This document shows positions 58,334 through 64,000 of a stretch of 64,000 nucleotides of DNA, one piece after another (the first letter of the stretch is position 1; every line of letters begins with the position of its first letter). This DNA comes from Laguncularia racemosa (Eukaryota > Streptophyta > Magnoliopsida > Myrtales > Combretaceae). A program made the position numbers and the translations under genes. A model generated the notes under the pieces. That model did not search any database and was not told the DNA's origin. It saw only the letters and a list, made by a program, of their open reading frames with translations. The DNA is taken from contig JBBMOL010000057.1 in assembly GCA_037954665.1 (NCBI GenBank), forward strand, positions 4,588,001 to 4,652,000, written 5' to 3'.

Positions 58334-60740
58334 TAAGGCTATAAACGAAACAAGCTAATCGAGTCCAGCTACTCATACTTAGCTCATATGAGTTCAAACT
58401 TTTGTTTAAGTTTGGAAGCAAACTCGTTTGTATTTTTAATAAGCCGATTCACAAATAAACTTGTTAATGGGCTCGGTAAAAAAATAATTTATATTATTAT
58501 CGAAATAACTTATGAATTAAACATTCTTGTTAACAAACTTTTGAGTATGCTCATGAGTAGACTTTTGCTTATATTATTAACCAAGTTGAGAATATGCTTA
58601 AGAGTGGACTCACAAGTCGATATATTTATATTAAAAATATATAGCATAAGAGATGACTTTTACTATACATTTACCTAATACTCATGTTTTAGACCTTTAT
58701 TTATTTTATTTTTTTTTGTTACCTTTGGATAATTCATGATTTTATATAAATGTAACCATTTATTGTTATATCTTGAATTTATGTTTGAAATAATAAAAAA
58801 TGAAATTGATTTTAATAAAAAAATGCAAAGTTAAATTTTAAAATTTTAAATTAATTTCGAGCTTTAATTTAAACTCAAATTCATTTTTTACTCGCTTATC
58901 CAAGTGAGCTCAAGCTTAGGCTCATACTCATTTAGGCTCATTTAAGCTTATTTATTTAAATGAATTCAAGATTAGATTTGTTTATATAAACAAACCAAGC
59001 TTGAGTTTCAAATTTCTTAACGAACTCAAACCTATAATTTTCTAACTTGATAAAAGCTCGGTTGAATTTATTATTATTATATGAATTTATGTTTGAAATA
59101 ATAAAATTCTAAATTAATTTCAATTAAAAAATTTTGCAAAGGTAAATTTTGAAGTTTTGAATTAATTTCAAACTTTAATTTAAATTCAAACTCATTATTT
59201 ACTTGTTTATCTAAATGAGCTTGATCTCAAGCTTGCACTCATTTGGACTCGTTTATCTAAACAAGTTTAAACTCAAACTCAAGCTTGTTTATCTATATAA
59301 ACAAGTCAAACTCAAGTTTCAAGTTTCCTAACAAGCTCAAGTTTAAACCTATAATTTTCTAGCTCGATAAAAGCTCAACTCAACCAACATTAGCTTGGGC
59401 ATATAATATGCTCTAAGTTGATATAACAATCGTATAATCTTTTTATAGTGTAAGTCCAAATCTTTCTTCTTGTAAGAGCAACACTTTCTTCTAAAATTTT
59501 CTTTTCTCTTTACTTCTCTAGAATTTTTAGGATTTCTTATTAGAAATTGCTAGTGTCTAGATGATTTGGAATTTATGTTTAAAATAATAAAATTTTAAAT
59601 TAATTTCAATTAAAAGATGCAAAAGTAAATTTTGAAGTTTTGAATTAATTTCAAGCTTTAATTTAAACTTAAACTTGTTTTTTAATCGTTTATCAAAATA
59701 AGCTCAAGCTTAGGCTTATATTCGTCTAGGCTCATTTAAGTTTATTTATCTAAATAAATGAGCTAAGTTTGAGCTTTAAATTTTTAATGAGCTTGAGCTT
59801 GAGTCTGGGCCTATAATATTCTGGCTTAGTAAAAGCTCAGTTTAAACATTTATTGTTATTTTATGAATATATATTAGAAATAATAAAATTTCAAATTAAT
59901 TTCAATGAAAATTCCAAAGGTGAATTTTGAAGCTTTGAATTAATTTCAAGTTTTAATTTAAACTCTAGCTCATTTTTTACTTGTTTATCTAAATGAGCTT
60001 AAGCTAAGGCTCATATTCATCTAGGCTTGTTTATCTAAATGAGTTTGAATTTAAGCTGAAGCTCATTTAAGTTTGTTTATCTATATAAATGTGCTAAGCT
60101 CAAGGTTTGAATTTCTTAACGAGCTTGAGCTCAAGTCTATAATTTTTTAGCTTAGTAAAAGCTTAGCTTGACCAACACTAGCTCAAGGGTATAATTTGCT
60201 CAAAGATGATAGAATAGTTGTACCATATTTTTATAAAGCAAATCTAAATCCTTCCTCTTGTAGAAGTAGCACTTTCTTTCAAAAAATTCTTTTCTCTTTA
60301 CTTCTCTAGAATCTTCAGGATTTCCTATAAAAAATTGATAGTTTCCTAATGGTTTAGAATTTATATTTGAAATAATAAAATTTAAAATTAATTTTAAAAA
60401 ATGCAAAGGTAAATTTTGAAGTTTTAAATTAATTTCAAGCTTAATTTAAACTTAAACTTATTATTTACTTATTTATTTAAATGAGTTCGAGCTTAAACTT
60501 GTACTCATCTAAGCTCATTTATCTAAATGGGGTTTGAACTCAAACTCAAATCCGTTTAAGCTCATTTATCTAAGTGAACTTAGACTTGGGCTCATTTATA
60601 TAAACAAATGGAGTTTGAGTTTGAGCTCAAGCCTATAATTTTCTAGTTCGGCTCAACTCATGCTCAATAATTTTTCTAATGAGCCAAACTTGAACATTTA
60701 AAAGCTCAACTTGACTTAGTTCGAATTGTTTTCACCTCTA
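58334..60740. mobile_element. hAT-like non-autonomous element made of long internal repeats
   Basis: Flanks are GTGATTTT (58326-58333) and GTCATTTT (60741-60748), 7 of 8 identical. The left end TAAGGCTATAAACGAA and the minus strand of the right end TAGAGGTGAAAACAAT are imperfect inverted repeats of the TAGGGGTGNAAAC type common in plant hAT elements. The interior is almost wholly repeat: AATTTATGTTTGAAATAATA-type starts at 58775, 59083, 59569, 59864 and 60358. Sequence rich in GAGCTCAAGCTT/AAGCTCGAGCTC words alternates with a segment containing TTCTTTTCTCTTTACTTCTC. No transposase is encoded. Confidence 0.65.
58775..60740. repeat. About 790-bp tandem units, 2.5 copies
   Basis: Landmark spacings alternate: 308, 486, 295 and 494 bp. 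A compound unit of about 790 bp, itself holding two related sub-blocks, is therefore repeated from 58775, 59569 and 60358, the last copy truncated at 60740. Copies differ by many substitutions, so the duplication is old. Confidence 0.7.
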
Positions 60741-60748
60741 GTCATTTT

Positions 60749-62355
60749 TATTAACATTCTTTTTCCAATTAAGTAAATAACCTTGTTGTTTCATTTGTTG
60801 GTAGTACGAAGCCATTATTTTCATTACCATCTAGAGAGTGGTCATTCACCCCTCTACTAACTCTTTTAATTAAACATTTTACGTTGAAAAAAAGTAGTTA
60901 AATATTTGCAATATCCGATGTAAAGTAATCATAAATACTTGACTATTAAATCAATACGGTTAAAAAGAAAAACTATTAATTTTGGAGGTGATGTTGTAGA
61001 AATCGCTATTGTTTAATAAGATATTATATTCATGATTAGATTGAGAAGTGGCCCAAATTGGGTATAGAAATTAATAAATTTGAATAGATTGTGAATTATC
61101 GCCAAAAGGATGTGATTCATTAATTGATATTTGGGGTGATGGATTCTGATTATACTTATAATATATCCCATAATCCTTTTAAAGCTTGAATAATTTGTGT
61201 GTTGTTATGAGAAATGTGACAAAACCAAAAGACGGAAAACATCAAAGTATATCGATAAATTACTAAAACATACATCCTTGAGAATAATATAATCATGGAC
61301 TTAATACTAAAAAATATTTTGTCTCATTTCCAAAACACCAATCTCAAAAAACTTCTCAAATCAAACAAATATTTCAATATGAGAAAACTCTAAACCAAAA
61401 TCCTTACAAATTGAAACAATTTTTCGTTTTGGTTTTGATCTTGATTCAAGCCGAATAAGAACCAACGGAAAAATGAGTTAGACATGTCATATGATGTTCT
61501 GTCATGCATATGTGTGTTTTATACTTTTTATTATATATATTGAAACATAATAATTATGTATGGAATTTTTCGTGTTAGATAATAAAAAAATAACAAAATC
61601 CAAGCCCATTAATGTTTGTGCAGTTTTTATGATGTGTAAAAATGGGTTATGGAAAGCCTAAAAATTGCTAAATTGCCAAGTGATTTAGGAAATTCTAATG
61701 AAATCATCCCCTAATACATTGCCATTGCCATCACTTTGTATGCAATGCATATAACATTTATGGCACATTTGATTTACTTCATAACAATTGAATAGTATAG
61801 CAATTCATTTGTTATAGGTTAATTCTTGCATTTAGTTGGTGGAATAACTATTTTATAAAATTATAATTATTACAAAATGAGTAATTGAAATTCCTTTATA
61901 GAACTAAAGGAATAACTTTTTTTTTTCTCAGCATACTTGCATATCTATCCATAAGATCTCAAATAAATCATAAAAGAATGGGTATTTCTCCTCCATTCCA
62001 TTCATTAAGAATTGCAATTCTATTCCTACCTTATTTCATTTCACAAAATGAACATACCTTTAATGAGTTATTTTACAACCATAAGTGTTAATTTAACTTT
62101 TACAAAGAACTGATTTGAGTAACTTACTTAATACGTAAGCCCTCTAAGTTTCTAAGGTAAAAAAATACTTGTTACATATGAGGAGGAAGAAGGTAGGTAC
62201 ACTTATATTTTATTTAATATAATATTATAGCTGCCATTTCATTTCTATCATTTTCTACTAATCTCTTTCTAACTTAGAAAAAAAATCCCAAAGTGGAAAT
62301 ACAATTTCCTTCTATTTCTACCATCCTTTATCTATTCAAACATTGCATTGGTAAA
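60749..62355. other. Intergenic, no gene seen
   Basis: AT-rich DNA without recognised coding homology. Short frames here have no family signature. Confidence 0.45.
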
Positions 62356-62363
62356 AAAATAAA

Positions 62364-62985
62364 GGATAAATTGCATGATCCACTCTGAAAACTTTTAAAA
62401 TTGCATGAATTTCCTTTTTTTAAAAAAAAAAGTCGGCACTTATCACTCTTGAAATAGGTTTGGACCTTATTTTCTTCATTGACTAAATTGCTACATGTAG
62501 AGTGAGCTGACATGAATGATTATTAAGAGATTTATTCATATGTTTAATTAATTAGATTAACTAAAATAAAATAAAATAAAAAGCTAATAAAGCAGAAAAT
62601 AAAGAAACAAAGAAAAGATAGAATTTTTTTTTTAAAAAAAAAGAGAAAATAAATGGGTGGTTAGCAATGCCTTAGACAACACCTCCAATTTTCTTTTTTT
62701 AATTTCCTACCCTTTTAATATATTTTCTATCTTTTCTTTTTTTTTTTCTATTTTCTGCTTTCTTTTAGTTATTATTTTTTAGTTTTAATTAATTTAATTA
62801 TACAAATATATGAATAAATTGCCTAATTTTCATTTATTTCAATTCACTTTATATGTGACAATTTAGTTAGTAAAGAAAATGAAATCCATGCTTATTTTAG
62901 GGCTACTAAGAGTTAACTTTTTTAAAAAAACTAAGGATCTATACAATTTTAAAAGTTTTCAAGGATGGTCCAAACAATTTACTCG
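62364..62985. mobile_element. Foldback element with arms of about 280 bp
   Basis: The left arm (62364 to about 62640) and the minus strand of the right arm (62985 to about 62700) match over nearly their whole length. Both hold GAAAACTTTTAAAATTG, TTTCTTYAYTRACTAAATTG, TTTATTCATATRTTT and AAAGAAAAGATAGAA. Only about 60 bases separate the arms. AAAATAAA abuts both ends (62356-62363 and 62986-62993), a possible 8-bp duplication, though low-complexity sequence makes that weak. Long arms with a tiny centre suit a foldback or Mutator-type MITE. No coding content. Confidence 0.75.
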
Positions 62986-62993
62986 AAAATAAA

Positions 62994-64000
62994 TATGAGC
63001 AAAGTTGAACACATTAAGAATCACAAAACAAAATTTAGTAAATCATAAAAGAACTGTGGAATGTAAGGATGCCACCAAGTCAGGTTTGGGATAGGCGTTA
63101 TAAAACCTGAACCTAATCCACTATTCTATAAAGCTACACATGACTCACCTAAAAATTCTATAAGGTGTTAATTCAATACCCAAAACCCTCCTTGTCATGG
63201 ATGCTATAAACCTATGACCCGACTTGCTAACCCTAGAATTTGTATAAATCACCTTCATGTGAAACGAAAAGAAATAAGGTGTTATCAAGACTCCTATAAT
63301 TTGTTTTTGTCATTCATAGAAATATAGATTAGGAGTAAAGCAATAACATGTTATATGATTATATAAATTGTTTATAAGAGAGCAACTATATTAAATATGA
63401 TAACCTATAATTATAATTCTTATAAAATAATTTTATGAAAATATTATTGAATCACACTTGAAAACTTGAAGATTAATGAATAAATTTCATTAAATCCCAC
63501 TTGAAAACTACTATAATAAAAAGTTCAATAAATTATATAGATATTAGTTTAAATTCTAAATTAAATAAAATTCAAGTCAATAATCATATATTCTTATAAC
63601 TTTATTACATAATTACCAAATTTCAAAAATTAACTAAAGTTCATTCCATCATCTTCCTAAACATTCAATAAAATTGATTGAAATCCAACTCATCATTTTC
63701 CCTAATTATATTTATACCTATAAAGAAAAAAAAATGACATAAAATAGATGAGAAATGAGATGAGAATAAGATATGTGGATGTGATTAGAAAGTAGGAATT
63801 GTGAGATTAGATAACAAACATATGATTAAGATTTTTTATTTTAATAAATAAATAAAAAATAATTTTTTAATATAATATTATAAATTAATAAATCACAATC
63901 CTTAACTTTTGAAATGAATATACGGAATTCAATTTAACAAAGGGCCAAGGCCAAGACAAGAGTAGATTAGATTAAGATTTTTTTTCCTTTTTTTTTAACA
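62994..64000. other. Right edge, intergenic
   Basis: AT-rich sequence. A 170-bp segment (about 63067-63235) has ends that could pair weakly (AGGATGCCACCAAGTCAGG and, on the minus strand, AGGGTTAGCAAGTCGGG) and may be a small decayed hAT-type MITE. No gene recognised. Confidence 0.35.

Noticed and set aside
63067..63235. Small hAT-type MITE
   Set aside because: The terminal match is partial and the flanking 8-mers agree at only about five positions; noted in the right-edge entry but not called.

Overview
The window is AT-rich nuclear DNA of a flowering plant, most likely a eudicot. It has GT-AG introns in a plant-specific transcription-factor gene, degenerate plant Ty3/gypsy and Ty1/copia elements primed by initiator tRNA-Met, and CACTA and hAT DNA transposons. 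I cannot name the species. No bacterial, organellar or viral genome features were seen.

Layout. (1) 800-6532 is a complete non-autonomous CACTA (En/Spm-type) element. It has matching CACTA...TAGTG ends, TGG target duplications and subterminal repeats. Inside it are fragments of four unrelated host genes: threonyl-tRNA synthetase, mitochondrial dihydrolipoamide dehydrogenase, 6-phosphofructo-2-kinase/fructose-2,6-bisphosphatase and myosin VIII. Several keep exon-intron structure, so they were taken as DNA rather than as cDNA. (2) 6536-11040 is intergenic and upstream of the one intact gene. (3) 11820-15098 is that gene, a three-exon trihelix factor of the GT-2/GTL1 class predicted at 760 residues. 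(4) 15100-20121 is intergenic. (5) 20122-34548 is a degenerate Ty3/gypsy element (A) that has received two later insertions. One is a 1.4-kb minus-strand LTR-type insert (24301-25702, GAAAG duplication). The other is a 4.3-kb hAT transposon (28114-32453, ATCCCAGA duplication) with a broken transposase. (6) 35726-44298 is a second, related Ty3/gypsy chromovirus (B) on the minus strand, with AATAT duplications and a recognisable chromodomain. (7) 44304-49818 holds (TA)-rich microsatellites, a relic LTR end and a hAT-like non-autonomous element. (8) 49819-54943 is a ruined Ty1/copia element with an internal insertion. (9) 54944-64000 is intergenic, with a 2.4-kb hAT-like element built from ~790-bp repeats and a 622-bp foldback element.

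Functionally, only the GTL1-like gene looks able to make a normal protein. Its leader has a 51-codon upstream ORF, and its upstream region has a six-tract G-quadruplex motif. Everything else is mobile DNA or its remains. The most unusual structure is the four-gene CACTA element. Three of its four captured fragments lie in the same direction with usable-looking donor sites, so a chimeric transcript is conceivable. A second unusual feature is a palindromic CACGGCCGTG-type motif, in ~60-70 bp tandem arrays, shared by the LTRs of both gypsy elements and the leader of the unrelated hAT transposon.
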